This document shows positions 43,425-52,885 of a stretch of 64,000 bases of DNA, piece by piece. The notes under the pieces were generated by a model, which was not told the origin of the DNA, did not search any database, and worked only from the letters and a program-made list of their open reading frames with translations. The translations under genes were made by a program, and so were the position numbers. The stretch lies in assembly GCA_009391275.1 (NCBI GenBank), contig VEXF01000004.1, forward strand, positions 1 through 64,000, written 5' to 3'. Source of the DNA: SAR202 cluster bacterium AD-804-J14_MRT_500m. GTDB taxonomy: Bacteria; Chloroflexota; Dehalococcoidia; UBA3495; GCA-2712585. Position 1 is the first letter of the stretch. Each line of letters opens with the position of its first letter.

Positions 43425-44376
43425 TAATCCCCCCCCACCTGTCATAGCAGTCACAGGTTCTTCAGGATACATCGGATCGCGACTCCTACAACAACTTGAG
43501 AACGTTGAATCTATTGCCAAGTTGATAGCAATTGATATCAAACCACTGCCAATGCCATTCCACAACATAGACGCATACCGCCTTGATCTTGCTCAGCCCA
43601 TAGATCAAGTTTTTCACAAGCACAAGATCAGCACCGTAGTGCACCTCGCTTTTGACATGAGAGCAGGCCGAACCGCTCAAGAATCTCTCGCCATTGATAA
43701 GAAAAATATAGCAAGTTTAGAGAATGTCCTCATGGCATGTCACACATTTTCAGTCCAACATTTGATCTACACTAGCAGCCACACAGTATATGGTGCACAC
43801 CCAGACAATCATGTTCCTATTATGGAAGATACCAAGCTGAAACCGTTACAAGGGTTTCAATATTCCCAGACGAAAGCGGCATCCGAATTCTTGCTCCGTA
43901 GCTTCGCACACGAGAATCCTGCTATTAGTGTAACAATCCTGCGAAGTAGTATGGTTCTAGGACCAGCGGCGGTAAATTATGTCTCCAAAGGATTCCAAAA
44001 ACCGTTTCTGCTGCGTGTCCTAGGATATGATCCACCGTTGCAAGTGATACACGAGGACGATCTCACTGCCATTCTAATGCGATTCAGCATGGATCCTAGA
44101 CCAGGTATATTCAACGTCGCAGGAGATGGTTATCTGAATTACACGAGGTTCGCTAAAATCCTTGAAAAGCCCCTGATCCCGTTACCGTCCATAATCGCTT
44201 ATCCTCTAACCGAACTAGCTTGGAAATTAGGGATACAAAAAGATTCTCCTAGCATTGGGTTGAACCTGATAAGGTACCCAATAATATTGAGTACTGAAAA
44301 ACTTAAGCAAGAAACCGGTTTTAAATTCTCCTATACTTCAGAAGAAGCAGTCGCTTCATACATAGCAGGGGTTTGA
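43417..44376 (+). CDS. NAD-dependent epimerase/dehydratase
   Basis: Extended SDR protein with NAD motif VTGSSGYIGSRLLQQ, LIYTSSHTVYG and a YSQTK (YxxxK) active site. The C-terminal part recalls UDP-glucose 4-epimerase-like proteins. ATG 43417 (MVDNPPPP) overlaps the preceding gene by 8 bases; the in-frame stretch upstream of it is shadow. Length 319. It ends the long hopanoid-sugar gene run. Substrate unknown; it is distinct in sequence from the operon's HpnA. Confidence 0.9.
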   Translation: MVDNPPPPVIAVTGSSGYIGSRLLQQLENVESIAKLIAIDIKPLPMPFHNIDAYRLDLAQPIDQVFHKHKISTVVHLAFDMRAGRTAQESLAIDKKNIASLENVLMACHTFSVQHLIYTSSHTVYGAHPDNHVPIMEDTKLKPLQGFQYSQTKAASEFLLRSFAHENPAISVTILRSSMVLGPAAVNYVSKGFQKPFLLRVLGYDPPLQVIHEDDLTAILMRFSMDPRPGIFNVAGDGYLNYTRFAKILEKPLIPLPSIIAYPLTELAWKLGIQKDSPSIGLNLIRYPIILSTEKLKQETGFKFSYTSEEAVASYIAGV

Positions 44377-44442
44377 ATGTCCATAAATCCTCCCTTATTT
44401 CCATTGACGCTGATCCAAAACTGTGCAATCATATGGCGTCTC

Positions 44443-44467
44443 ATTGTCTAGTTGACTACTAGACAAT
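44443..44467. promoter_or_regulatory. 9-base inverted repeat downstream of hopanoid operon / upstream of suf
   Basis: Perfect arms ATTGTCTAG and CTAGACAAT with a 7-base spacer. No T tract follows on the plus strand, so it is a weak terminator candidate. It may instead be an operator for the suf operon. Confidence 0.45.
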
Positions 44468-44570
44468 TAAGTTAGAAACGTTTTAACCAAAGGTGATCTC
44501 CGAACCAGCCAACATCGCCTGTTAATCATCCCTATATGTTGAGTAATCGAATCACGGGGGGGGCGATCAC

Positions 44571-44627
44571 TGCGAACAGGACGTCGCAACTGTTCGCACC
44601 ACATACCTCCGGGCTGGCCCTCAGAGG
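44571..44627 (+). promoter_or_regulatory. Structured suf leader: two adjacent hairpins
   Basis: Hairpin 1: TGCGAACAG / CTGTTCGCA, perfect 9-base arms with a 10-base loop (44571-44598). Hairpin 2: CCTC and GGGC paired with GCCC and GAGG around a 2-base loop (44606-44627), followed by ATTTTACTGG. A run of eight G (44555-44562) precedes them. They lie 20-115 bases before the possible sufB starts. The arrangement could form a regulatory RNA leader or a weak attenuator. No known riboswitch consensus was recognised. Confidence 0.5.
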
Positions 44628-44686
44628 ATTTTACTGGTGACAGAATCTTGAGCACTCAATCAGAATCAATTAAGAAAGAACACACA

Positions 44687-46144
44687 ATGACCACCCCAAG
44701 TACTGATGTCGAGTCTGTCGCTGACCAAGGATACAAATATGGTTGGACAACTGACGTAGAGACAGAGATAGCGCCCAAAGGGCTTAGTGAAGATATGGTT
44801 CGATGGATCTCCAATAAAAAGAACGAACCTGAGTTCCTGCTGCAATGGCGACTCAAGGCCTTCCGATATTGGCTGACGTTGTTAGATAAGAACCAACATC
44901 CGCAGTGGGCAAATGTACAATATCCGGCTATAGATTTCCAAGATATCCGGTACTATTCAGCACCCAAGGCCAAAGCTCAACTCGAAAGTCTGGACGAAGT
45001 GGATCCTGAAATACTCAAGGCCTATGAAAAGCTGGGCATCCCATTGCAAGAACAGAAACGTCTTGCCGGCGTTGCGGTAGACGCGATTTTTGACAGTGTA
45101 TCTATAGTTACTACCTTCCGAGAAGAACTGGCCAAACACGGCATAATTTTCTGCTCGTTTTCTGAGGCGGTGAAGGAACATCCAGCCTTAGTCAAAAAAT
45201 ACCTAGGGTCTGTTGTTCCTTACACTGACAACTTCTATGCTGCCCTGAACGCAGCTGTGTTTTCAGACGGTTCGTTCTGTTATATACCTAAAGGGATCCG
45301 CTGCCCATTAGAACTCACAACATATTTTCGGATCAACACGGCTGAGACAGGACAATTTGAAAGAACCCTCATCATCGCTGACGAAGGCAGCTACGTCAGC
45401 TACCTGGAAGGCTGCAGCGCCCCGATGCGTGACGAAAACCAGCTTCACGCTGCTGTGGTTGAACTGGTTACCCACGATAATGCTGAGATTAAGTACTCTA
45501 CCATCCAGAATTGGTATCCAGGCAGCGAAGATGGAAAGGGTGGTATCTACAACTTCGTTACCAAACGGGGCCATTGCAAAGGACAGGATTCCAAGATCTC
45601 CTGGACCCAAGTGGAAACTGGATCCGCCATCACTTGGAAGTACCCGAGTGTGATTCTTCAAGGCGACAGATCGATTGGTGAATTTTACTCTGTTGCCTTA
45701 ACTAAAGGTCGTCAGCAGGCGGATACAGGGACTAAAATGATCCATCTGGGCAAAAACACTAGAAGCAAAATCATATCCAAAGGTATCTCAGCGGGACATG
45801 GCAGCAATACCTACCGTGGGCTAGTCCGAGTCATGCCCAAAGCGGACAATGCTTGGAATTTCACCCAATGCGACTCTCTTCTCTTGGGTGACAAATGTGG
45901 AGCTCACACTACCCCTTACGTAGAAATTCGAAACAACACAGCCCATCTAGAGCATGAGGCCTTCACATCAAAAGTAGATGAGGAAATGCTCTTCTATTGC
46001 AACCAGCGTGGAATTTCCAATGAGGCTGCACAATCCTTGATTATCAACGGATTCTGCAAAGAGGTCTTTCAGAAACTACCGTTCGAATTCGCAGTTGAGG
46101 CTACTCGCCTCCTCGACTTGAACCTTGAAGGGTCTGTAGGTTAA
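44687..46144 (+). CDS. sufB: Fe-S cluster assembly protein SufB
   Basis: Scaffold subunit of the SUF iron-sulfur assembly complex. Family features include [69 protein letters not shown] and the C-terminal [17 protein letters not shown]. Length 485 from ATG 44687. A TTG at 44648 in the same frame would add 13 residues and cannot be excluded. First gene of sufB-C-D-S-U, 11 bases before sufC. Confidence 0.96.
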   Translation: MTTPSTDVESVADQGYKYGWTTDVETEIAPKGLSEDMVRWISNKKNEPEFLLQWRLKAFRYWLTLLDKNQHPQWANVQYPAIDFQDIRYYSAPKAKAQLESLDEVDPEILKAYEKLGIPLQEQKRLAGVAVDAIFDSVSIVTTFREELAKHGIIFCSFSEAVKEHPALVKKYLGSVVPYTDNFYAALNAAVFSDGSFCYIPKGIRCPLELTTYFRINTAETGQFERTLIIADEGSYVSYLEGCSAPMRDENQLHAAVVELVTHDNAEIKYSTIQNWYPGSEDGKGGIYNFVTKRGHCKGQDSKISWTQVETGSAITWKYPSVILQGDRSIGEFYSVALTKGRQQADTGTKMIHLGKNTRSKIISKGISAGHGSNTYRGLVRVMPKADNAWNFTQCDSLLLGDKCGAHTTPYVEIRNNTAHLEHEAFTSKVDEEMLFYCNQRGISNEAAQSLIINGFCKEVFQKLPFEFAVEATRLLDLNLEGSVG

Positions 46145-46155
46145 CAAAAAGCGTC

Positions 46156-46926
46156 ATGTTAGAAGTCAAAAACCTGTGCGCCTCTGTCGGCGGTACAGCT
46201 ATTTTAAAAGGTCTGGATCTTTCATTACCCACAGGCCAGGTGCACGCTATTATGGGCCCGAACGGATCTGGGAAAAGCACTTTTGCCAACGCACTAGCAG
46301 GAAAGCCAGGTTACGATATCACGTCAGGGCAAATCTCTTTTTTCGGCAACGATCTTTTGGCTATGCCTCCAGAAGAGAGAGCACGGGCTGGTGTTTTCCT
46401 ATCCTTCCAACATCCGGTAGAGGTTCCTGGGGTACGGTTAGACCAGTTTCTGAGGGCTGGTTATAACGCCATAAGCAAAAGTCGCGGATCGGAAGAGTTA
46501 GACCCTATCAAATTCGACAGAATGCTACAGCAAAAAACTAAAATCGTAGAAATGGACGCTTCCATGACCCGTCGGGCAGTAAACGAGGGCTTTTCTGGCG
46601 GTGAGAAGAAACGCAGCGAGATCTTGCAGATGGCCGTGCTGGAGCCTAAACTCGCTATATTGGACGAACCAGATTCTGGATTAGACGTCGATGCCCTCAG
46701 AATTGTCGCACAAGGAATCAACCAGCTCAGAACCAAAGATACCTCGCTCCTCCTGGTAACACACTACCAACGTATACTAGACTATGTCGTTCCAGACGTA
46801 GTCCACATATTAGTGGACGGAAAGATAGTGCACTCAGGAGGCAAGGAACTCGCTCTTGAAATTGATGCAAGGGGTTATGACCAGTACGAAGAGCCAAGAC
46901 AGACTTCCGGTCATTCCGTCAATTGA
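46156..46926 (+). CDS. sufC: Fe-S assembly ATPase SufC
   Basis: ABC-type ATPase energising the SufBCD scaffold. Walker A IMGPNGSGKSTFANAL, signature FSGGEKKRSEILQMA, Walker B LAILDEPDSGLDVDALR and switch His in LLVTHYQRIL, all as in SufC. Length 256. The stop overlaps the first possible start of sufD. Cytoplasmic. Confidence 0.97.
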   Translation: MLEVKNLCASVGGTAILKGLDLSLPTGQVHAIMGPNGSGKSTFANALAGKPGYDITSGQISFFGNDLLAMPPEERARAGVFLSFQHPVEVPGVRLDQFLRAGYNAISKSRGSEELDPIKFDRMLQQKTKIVEMDASMTRRAVNEGFSGGEKKRSEILQMAVLEPKLAILDEPDSGLDVDALRIVAQGINQLRTKDTSLLLVTHYQRILDYVVPDVVHILVDGKIVHSGGKELALEIDARGYDQYEEPRQTSGHSVN

Positions 46927-48269
46927 AGAAACAGCGACCTATGAACCAGGAATCGGATATGGCGCTTGCATCTTACCGATCGGCTCAGGCGACCTTAGAA
47001 AGTACAGACTTATTGCAAGATCCAGATTGGATCCGAGACCTCCGGGCTGCAGCACTAGGCTCTTTCCTCTCTGCAGGATTTCCTACAGCCCGTCGTGGGA
47101 ACGAGACTTGGAAATATACCAACGTGGAACCTATCTCCTCGGTTATTTTCCATTGCCCTGAACAAGGTCTGAAGCCCGAGACCAAAGATCTGGACTCTTT
47201 TGTAATCCATGAAACTAATTGGACCCGCCTAGTATTTCTTAATGGAGCTTTTTCGAGTTGTCTTTCCACCCCTTCATTGGTAAATGACGGAATATCCGTC
47301 TCAAGCTTGGCAAATTCGCTAAAAAGCCACAGCAATATATTACAAAAGTACCTAGGTCAGTTGGCAGATTATTCGGGCGAGCCTTTCACAGCATTGAACA
47401 CCGCTTTCCTACACGACGGAGCTTTAGTTCATCTAGCGAAAGACACTAGAGTAGACGCACCTATACACCTGCTTTTTCTAACCAACAGTCGCAAGAGTGA
47501 CGTCGTAACCCACCCTAGAGTATTGATCATAGCAGAGGAAGGCAGTCAAGCAACGATTGTAGAAAGCTATGGAAGCTTCCACAACGAAAGATATTTTTGT
47601 AATACCGTGACCGAGGTATTTGTAGATAGCAACGCAGAAGTTAATCATTATCGCCTTCAGCGTCACACAAACCTCGCCTACCAAGTCGGAACCACTCAAG
47701 TCCAACTCCAACAAGATTCTCGTTTCTCCTCTGTTGCACTCGATCTCGGAGGTTCACTCGTACGAAATAACCTTACAGTCCTAACCGACGGTGAAGGTTC
47801 TTCCTGCAAACTGAACGGTGCTTATATAACCAACGGGAAACAACATGTAGACAACCAGGTAATCATTGACCATGCGAAGGCTCACACATCAAGCAGGGAG
47901 CTTTACAAAGGAATCCTCAGCGGTAGCTCTAAGGCGGTATTCCACGGAAGTATAATCGTTCGCCCGGGTGCTCAAAAAGTGGATTCACGTCAAGAAGACC
48001 GTAATCTTATATTGTCTGAAGACGCAGAAGCTGATGTTAAACCCGCATTTTGGATCAATGCCGACGATGTAAAATGCGGACATGGTACCGCTAGTGGTCG
48101 CTTAGATGACGACGAAGTTTTCTACCTCAAAAGCCGGGGCTTAGACGAAAATTCCGCTAAAAGACTCCTTATGCGAGGCTTCATAAAAGAGGTAATAGAC
48201 GGGATTCAATGCGAGACGCTAAAGCTCCACGTTAATGATCTGGTGGATTCCAAACTGGAAGATCTTTAA
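46923..48269 (+). CDS. sufD: Fe-S cluster assembly protein SufD
   Basis: SufB paralogue completing the SufBC2D complex. Contains RRGNETWKYTNVEPI near the N-terminus, CKLNGAYITNGKQHVDNQ in the beta-helix core, and the C-terminal CGHGTASGRLDDDEVFYLKS with the conserved Cys/His. Starts possible: TTG 46923 (overlapping sufC), ATG 46941, or ATG 46959, the last preceded by AGGA at a suitable distance. 448 residues from the first. Confidence 0.95.
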   Translation: MKKQRPMNQESDMALASYRSAQATLESTDLLQDPDWIRDLRAAALGSFLSAGFPTARRGNETWKYTNVEPISSVIFHCPEQGLKPETKDLDSFVIHETNWTRLVFLNGAFSSCLSTPSLVNDGISVSSLANSLKSHSNILQKYLGQLADYSGEPFTALNTAFLHDGALVHLAKDTRVDAPIHLLFLTNSRKSDVVTHPRVLIIAEEGSQATIVESYGSFHNERYFCNTVTEVFVDSNAEVNHYRLQRHTNLAYQVGTTQVQLQQDSRFSSVALDLGGSLVRNNLTVLTDGEGSSCKLNGAYITNGKQHVDNQVIIDHAKAHTSSRELYKGILSGSSKAVFHGSIIVRPGAQKVDSRQEDRNLILSEDAEADVKPAFWINADDVKCGHGTASGRLDDDEVFYLKSRGLDENSAKRLLMRGFIKEVIDGIQCETLKLHVNDLVDSKLEDL

Positions 48270-48293
48270 GATCCACCGGGTGAAAGGCGCAAC

Positions 48294-49550
48294 ATGCTGA
48301 ATATAGAGAAAATACGTTCTGACTTCCCAATACTTGCCCGACAAGTTTATGGTAAGCCACTGGTGTACCTAGATAACGCGGCCACTTCTCAGAAACCTAC
48401 CCAAGTCATTGATTCTCTAGTAGATTATTACCAACGTTATAACTCTAATGTCCACCGAGGTGTACATTCCCTAAGTATGGAAGCTACCCAAAGATATGAA
48501 GAAGCTCGCGAAAAAGTATCGGCATTTATCGGGTGCCCTAGTCCCGAGTCACTTATTTGGGTGAGGAATACCACAGAAGCAATCAACCTAGTCGCGTCAA
48601 CTTGGGGACAAACTAACATCGGGCCCGGAGATGAGATTCTAACGTCTGAGATGGAACACCATAGCAACATAGTTCCATGGCAACTTTTGGCAAAATCTAC
48701 TGGGGCAAAGTTACGATTTCTACGAGTGAAAGATGACTGGACCCTAGACATATCAGACTTGGATCAGCTTATCAACCACCGTACTAAGCTAGTAGCTCTC
48801 ACGCATATGTCCAACGTATTAGGTACTATCAATCCGGTGAAACAAATAGCAACGGAGGCTCACTCGGTCGGTGCCGCTGTATTAATTGACGGTGCCCAAA
48901 GCGTCCCCCATATGCCGGTAAATGTTCAGGATCTAGATTGTGATTTCCTAGCATTTTCAGGGCATAAAATGCTGGGTCCTACCGGGATAGGGGGGCTATA
49001 TGTAAGACCGTCATTCCTAGAGCAAATGGAACCATTTTTAACCGGTGGAGAAATGGTTAAGGAGGTCAGCTTGGATACCGCAAGCTGGAATGATCTCCCA
49101 ATGCGTTTTGAGGCTGGAACACCCAACATAGCTGACTCTATTGCCCTTGGCACCGCCGTAGATTACCTACAATCCCTAGATATGCATAATGTACATCAAA
49201 GAGAAATGGAACTGACACGATACGCACTCGCCAATCTAAAAGAACTTGCCGAGGAATTCACATTCTATGGCCCTGACGACCTTACAATCCGCGGCGGAGT
49301 GATCTCATTTTCTTCATCAGATATACATCCCCATGATATAGGCACAATATTAGATCGTGAAGGAATTGCGATCCGGGCAGGGCATCATTGCGCCATGCCG
49401 CTCGTTCGTGGAAAACTAGGGCTTGCGGCAACCGCTCGTGCTAGCTTCTACATTTACAACACTGAAGAAGAAATTGAACTTCTAACACATGGGCTGCGTA
49501 AAGCTTTAAGATATTTCAGTCCTAAACAATCCGGAAACAAGGTTGCCTAA
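48294..49550 (+). CDS. sufS: Cysteine desulfurase SufS
   Basis: PLP enzyme that takes sulfur from cysteine for cluster building. The PLP lysine is in AFSGHKMLGPTGIGGLY and the catalytic Cys in RAGHHCAMPLVR, the short-loop group II form. N-terminal YLDNAATSQKPTQVI is typical. Length 418. It lies 24 bases after sufD and should hand its persulfide to SufU encoded next. Confidence 0.97.
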   Translation: MLNIEKIRSDFPILARQVYGKPLVYLDNAATSQKPTQVIDSLVDYYQRYNSNVHRGVHSLSMEATQRYEEAREKVSAFIGCPSPESLIWVRNTTEAINLVASTWGQTNIGPGDEILTSEMEHHSNIVPWQLLAKSTGAKLRFLRVKDDWTLDISDLDQLINHRTKLVALTHMSNVLGTINPVKQIATEAHSVGAAVLIDGAQSVPHMPVNVQDLDCDFLAFSGHKMLGPTGIGGLYVRPSFLEQMEPFLTGGEMVKEVSLDTASWNDLPMRFEAGTPNIADSIALGTAVDYLQSLDMHNVHQREMELTRYALANLKELAEEFTFYGPDDLTIRGGVISFSSSDIHPHDIGTILDREGIAIRAGHHCAMPLVRGKLGLAATARASFYIYNTEEEIELLTHGLRKALRYFSPKQSGNKVA

Positions 49551-49598
49551 CAACTCTCGTAAAATAGTCTGCTATCCGTTTCATAAGATACGTCAACA

Positions 49599-50063
49599 AT
49601 GACAAATACTTCATATGACGAGCTAGATGACATCTATCAAGAGGTCATCTTAGATCATTACCGTAATCCACGAAATCAAGGAGATCTATTAAACCCAGAT
49701 CTACAATCCCGAGGATTCAATCCCTTTTGTGGAGATGAGGTTGTATTAGGTTTAGAGTTAGACACAAATGGAATTGTAAATAACGTAGGATTCACCGGAC
49801 AAGGATGTTCGATTAGCCAGGCCGCGGCCTCAATTCTTACCGATCTTGTACAAGGCAAAAACTTAGATCAGATTGTGCAACTTTCTCAACGGTTTAGAGA
49901 ATTAATGCGAGGACAAGAGTTAGAAGACAATGAATTGGATCAAATGGGAGATCTTGAAGCTCTCCAGGGGGTCAGAAACTTTCCTATCCGGATCAAATGT
50001 GCGCTCTTAGCCTGGGCAACGCTAGAAGATAGCATATCAGAATATCGGTCTACATCCCTCTAG
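49599..50063 (+). CDS. sufU: SufU zinc-dependent sulfurtransferase
   Basis: Accepts sulfur from SufS and passes it to the scaffold. LYQEVILDHYRNPRN-like N-terminus, then the zinc ligands in NPFCGDE (Cys, Asp), GQGCSISQAA and IKCALLAW. The Asp next to the first Cys and the spacing fit SufU rather than IscU. Length 154. Last gene of the suf operon; 178 bases of featureless sequence separate it from the convergent lipoprotein gene. Confidence 0.93.
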   Translation: MTNTSYDELDDIYQEVILDHYRNPRNQGDLLNPDLQSRGFNPFCGDEVVLGLELDTNGIVNNVGFTGQGCSISQAAASILTDLVQGKNLDQIVQLSQRFRELMRGQELEDNELDQMGDLEALQGVRNFPIRIKCALLAWATLEDSISEYRSTSL

Positions 50064-50241
50064 ATGTTACAGATGCTATCGGTTGTATCGTTGTCATCCA
50101 GGTAACAATCCCTGCACATATCATCTCCAGATCACAGTGCCAAACGCATTGGGCTTGCAGCCAGGATAACCGTCGCTTTAGCCATTGGATTCAGAGAGAT
50201 CACCGGGTCCTTTATACTGAACCTTGCTTAAACCACCTATG

Positions 50242-51888
50242 TCAGTTCCTTTCCAGCCAAAGTTTTGCCCAATAGAAATACTCGGATGCAGCTTCATTTG
50301 GTGCAAACCCTCTAACGTTATCTTGTAACAACCAAGTCGTGGTCTGATTAACCGGACTAAATACATACCCTTCCTCTAGCAGAAGTCTCTGGATAGATTT
50401 AATCAATTCACCCCTTGATGCACTATCGAATCCGAGCGACGATTGCTCCTCTATAAGCTCGTCAAGCATAGTGTTTGAATGATTTAACAAATTCCACTTT
50501 CCTAGACTGTGATAGGCGGAATAAAGGTACCCATTGGGCCCGGAAGCAGGAGGAACTGGACCTATGAGCACATGGTACGTCGCAGATTCCTGAAGAAGTT
50601 CGGCATACTTTAATGGACTGACAGCCTTCATTATTGGAGAAAATCCAACAGCGCGTAAATCCTGCTCTACTTTGTAACCTAACTCCAAATATAGCAGACC
50701 AAAGTCAGCCACTAATAGATTAATCTGAGGAGATCTCCCATCGAGTAATTGTCGGGCCTCTTCTGGCTTATGAAAAAGATCTTCAATCCACGGGTTGCCA
50801 AGTAATCCTGAAGAACTCACCACCGGTATACCAGCCCCGAGAAACCCCTTGCCGTTCCATATCTCTTTGCGATAACTAACTGGATCAAGGGACTTAATCA
50901 AAGCTCGTCGCAAGCTAGCATCATTAAACGGATCCTCCCCCGAATTTACAGCTATTATCGGACCCCCGCCCCCTCTATGAGATTCACGGAAAGGAAACCC
51001 TTTTATCCGGTCTCCATATTCCTTCAGAATTTCTAGAGGGACATCTAACAAATCGAGTGAACCCGTCAAAAACGCAGCAATCCCAATCGCTGGATCTTGT
51101 ATCATCAAAAAGTCTAGCCGTTCCAAATATGGTGCATTTTCTTCGAAATAATCCTTATTTGCTTCAAATGAAGAGCCCACACCATTTTCTGTCTTTAACC
51201 ATTTCCATGGACCACTTCCAATAACTGGTCCATTCTTTAATCCTCCATCACCTTCTACTACTTCCATGGGAACTATTTTCGAATGTCCATCTGCTATCCC
51301 TAAAAGAAAGTCCGCTTCTGGGTAGCGAAGTTCAATACGGAGAGTATATTCGTCCCCTACAACTACATCCTCTATGGATTTAAGTGGAGTGGCGTTTGGC
51401 CACCCCTTTGTAAGTTGACGCTCATAGCTAAATTTTAAGTCTTTAGCCAGAAGCTTTCTGCCATTAACTGGGTATATGTCTTGCCATTTGACATCGGTCC
51501 TAAGATTAAATTTATAAGTGAGGAGATCGGACACCTCCCAATTCAGACATAATTCGCATTCCAACAAAATGCTAGGTTGCTTGGTAGAATCATCCATGCT
51601 TAGCCTCATAAGCCTGCTATACACTATTCCTGGACCTCTTACGGCCAATGTTTCAGAAATCTCTTGCTGGACGTCTCTTGAGGCAATATCAGACGTCACA
51701 ACAGTGGTCAGTCTTCCACCTGGGTCGCCTAATAAATTCATGTTGTGATACGTAGTAGGTTTCCCCACCGCAGTTGCTCTGGCAACAAAGGTCTGAGAAT
51801 TTATGGTTTCATTCAGGCTTGATCCTGTCATACACCCCGTCAAATACCATAACCCAATCACGATAAATAGCAGAGTTTTCCTCACCAT
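50242..51888 (-). CDS. Extracellular solute-binding lipoprotein (family 5)
   Basis: ABC transporter substrate-binding protein of the peptide/nickel/oligopeptide type. ATG 51888 gives a short lipoprotein signal VRKTLLFIVIGLWYLTGC with the lipid-anchored Cys19. The mature part includes TDVKWQDIYPVNGRKLLAKD and GSGPWKWLKTENG, typical of the SBP_bac_5 fold. Length 548; an in-frame start at 51942 would place charged residues before the signal. No permease or ATPase gene is adjacent, so the partner transporter must lie elsewhere, or the protein has a sensor role. Confidence 0.88.
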   Translation of the reverse strand: MVRKTLLFIVIGLWYLTGCMTGSSLNETINSQTFVARATAVGKPTTYHNMNLLGDPGGRLTTVVTSDIASRDVQQEISETLAVRGPGIVYSRLMRLSMDDSTKQPSILLECELCLNWEVSDLLTYKFNLRTDVKWQDIYPVNGRKLLAKDLKFSYERQLTKGWPNATPLKSIEDVVVGDEYTLRIELRYPEADFLLGIADGHSKIVPMEVVEGDGGLKNGPVIGSGPWKWLKTENGVGSSFEANKDYFEENAPYLERLDFLMIQDPAIGIAAFLTGSLDLLDVPLEILKEYGDRIKGFPFRESHRGGGGPIIAVNSGEDPFNDASLRRALIKSLDPVSYRKEIWNGKGFLGAGIPVVSSSGLLGNPWIEDLFHKPEEARQLLDGRSPQINLLVADFGLLYLELGYKVEQDLRAVGFSPIMKAVSPLKYAELLQESATYHVLIGPVPPASGPNGYLYSAYHSLGKWNLLNHSNTMLDELIEEQSSLGFDSASRGELIKSIQRLLLEEGYVFSPVNQTTTWLLQDNVRGFAPNEAASEYFYWAKLWLERN

Positions 51889-52054
51889 GATATCCGAAGT
51901 TTTTTGGAGAGATTTCCCAATGATCAATTTATCAATACCCATTCCAACACCGCGAAACTAGCACACACTGCTATGGTTATCATCATTGTACTTACTTCAA
52001 TCGACCCGTTACTATAATTCGAGGTTCTTACTTCCTCCCACACAGGTGAGTTAC

Positions 52055-52846
52055 GTGCCAAAATTAATAGACTCTCACACCCATATTGACCATTTCCCCC
52101 CCTCGGAAATCTCAGATGTTCTGTGTAGAGCGATTGATGCGGACGTTGGACTAGTCATTTGCGCCGGAACCACTCTCCAGTCCTCTTCTCATTGCGCCTC
52201 TCTGTCAATACAATATCCCATCGTATACGCTGGAGTGGGGCTTCATCCTATGAACCTAGAACATCCTATTGACGATGATACATATTCCTCTTTAGAAAGC
52301 CTGATCGCAAATAATCGTAAGGTGATCTGTATTAGCGAAATAGGCCTAGACTTCCAATCCACTTCCCCTTCACGAGACTTACAATATCAAGCCCTCCGCC
52401 AACAAATCGGATTAGCTCGAGAACACCGTCTTCCGATCATATTCCATTCTCGGGAGTCGCATCCTGAAATTATGCAAATGTTGTTAAATGAACGCGCATT
52501 CGAGGTTGGTGGTGTGATGCACTATTTTCAAGCTGACTTAGACATCGCAAAAACTGCTATAAATCTTGGGTTCTTGGTATCTTTGGCAAAACCGCTTCTT
52601 CGGTTACCAGAGTTGCAACAAGTGACTCGTGATCTCCCAATCGATCATATAGTTCTAGAGACCGATGCTGTGCCCCAACCGTGGAAGAAGCATCGGAAGA
52701 ACTGGACTGAACCTTCACATGTACGCTTTGTAGCAGAAAAAGTTGCTGAGATCAAAGGACTGACCTTAGATCAAGTGATAAAAACGACTACAGACAATTT
52801 ACTTAGATCATTAAAACTGGACCATAGCTTCTTGACCACCAGGTAG
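52055..52846 (+). CDS. TatD family metal-dependent hydrolase (DNase)
   Basis: TIM-barrel nuclease of the TatD family. Metal residues are seen in LIDSHTHID, ISEIGLD, IFHSRESH, VMHYFQ and VLETDAV. GTG 52055 preceded by AGGTGAG is chosen; the longer frame from TTG 51986 is not supported. Length 263 is normal. Start regions of this gene and the lipoprotein are divergent. Confidence 0.92.
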   Translation: MPKLIDSHTHIDHFPPSEISDVLCRAIDADVGLVICAGTTLQSSSHCASLSIQYPIVYAGVGLHPMNLEHPIDDDTYSSLESLIANNRKVICISEIGLDFQSTSPSRDLQYQALRQQIGLAREHRLPIIFHSRESHPEIMQMLLNERAFEVGGVMHYFQADLDIAKTAINLGFLVSLAKPLLRLPELQQVTRDLPIDHIVLETDAVPQPWKKHRKNWTEPSHVRFVAEKVAEIKGLTLDQVIKTTTDNLLRSLKLDHSFLTTR

Positions 52847-52885
52847 GCATTCTCCAACTAACCTAATAGAACGCAACGTATGCAA

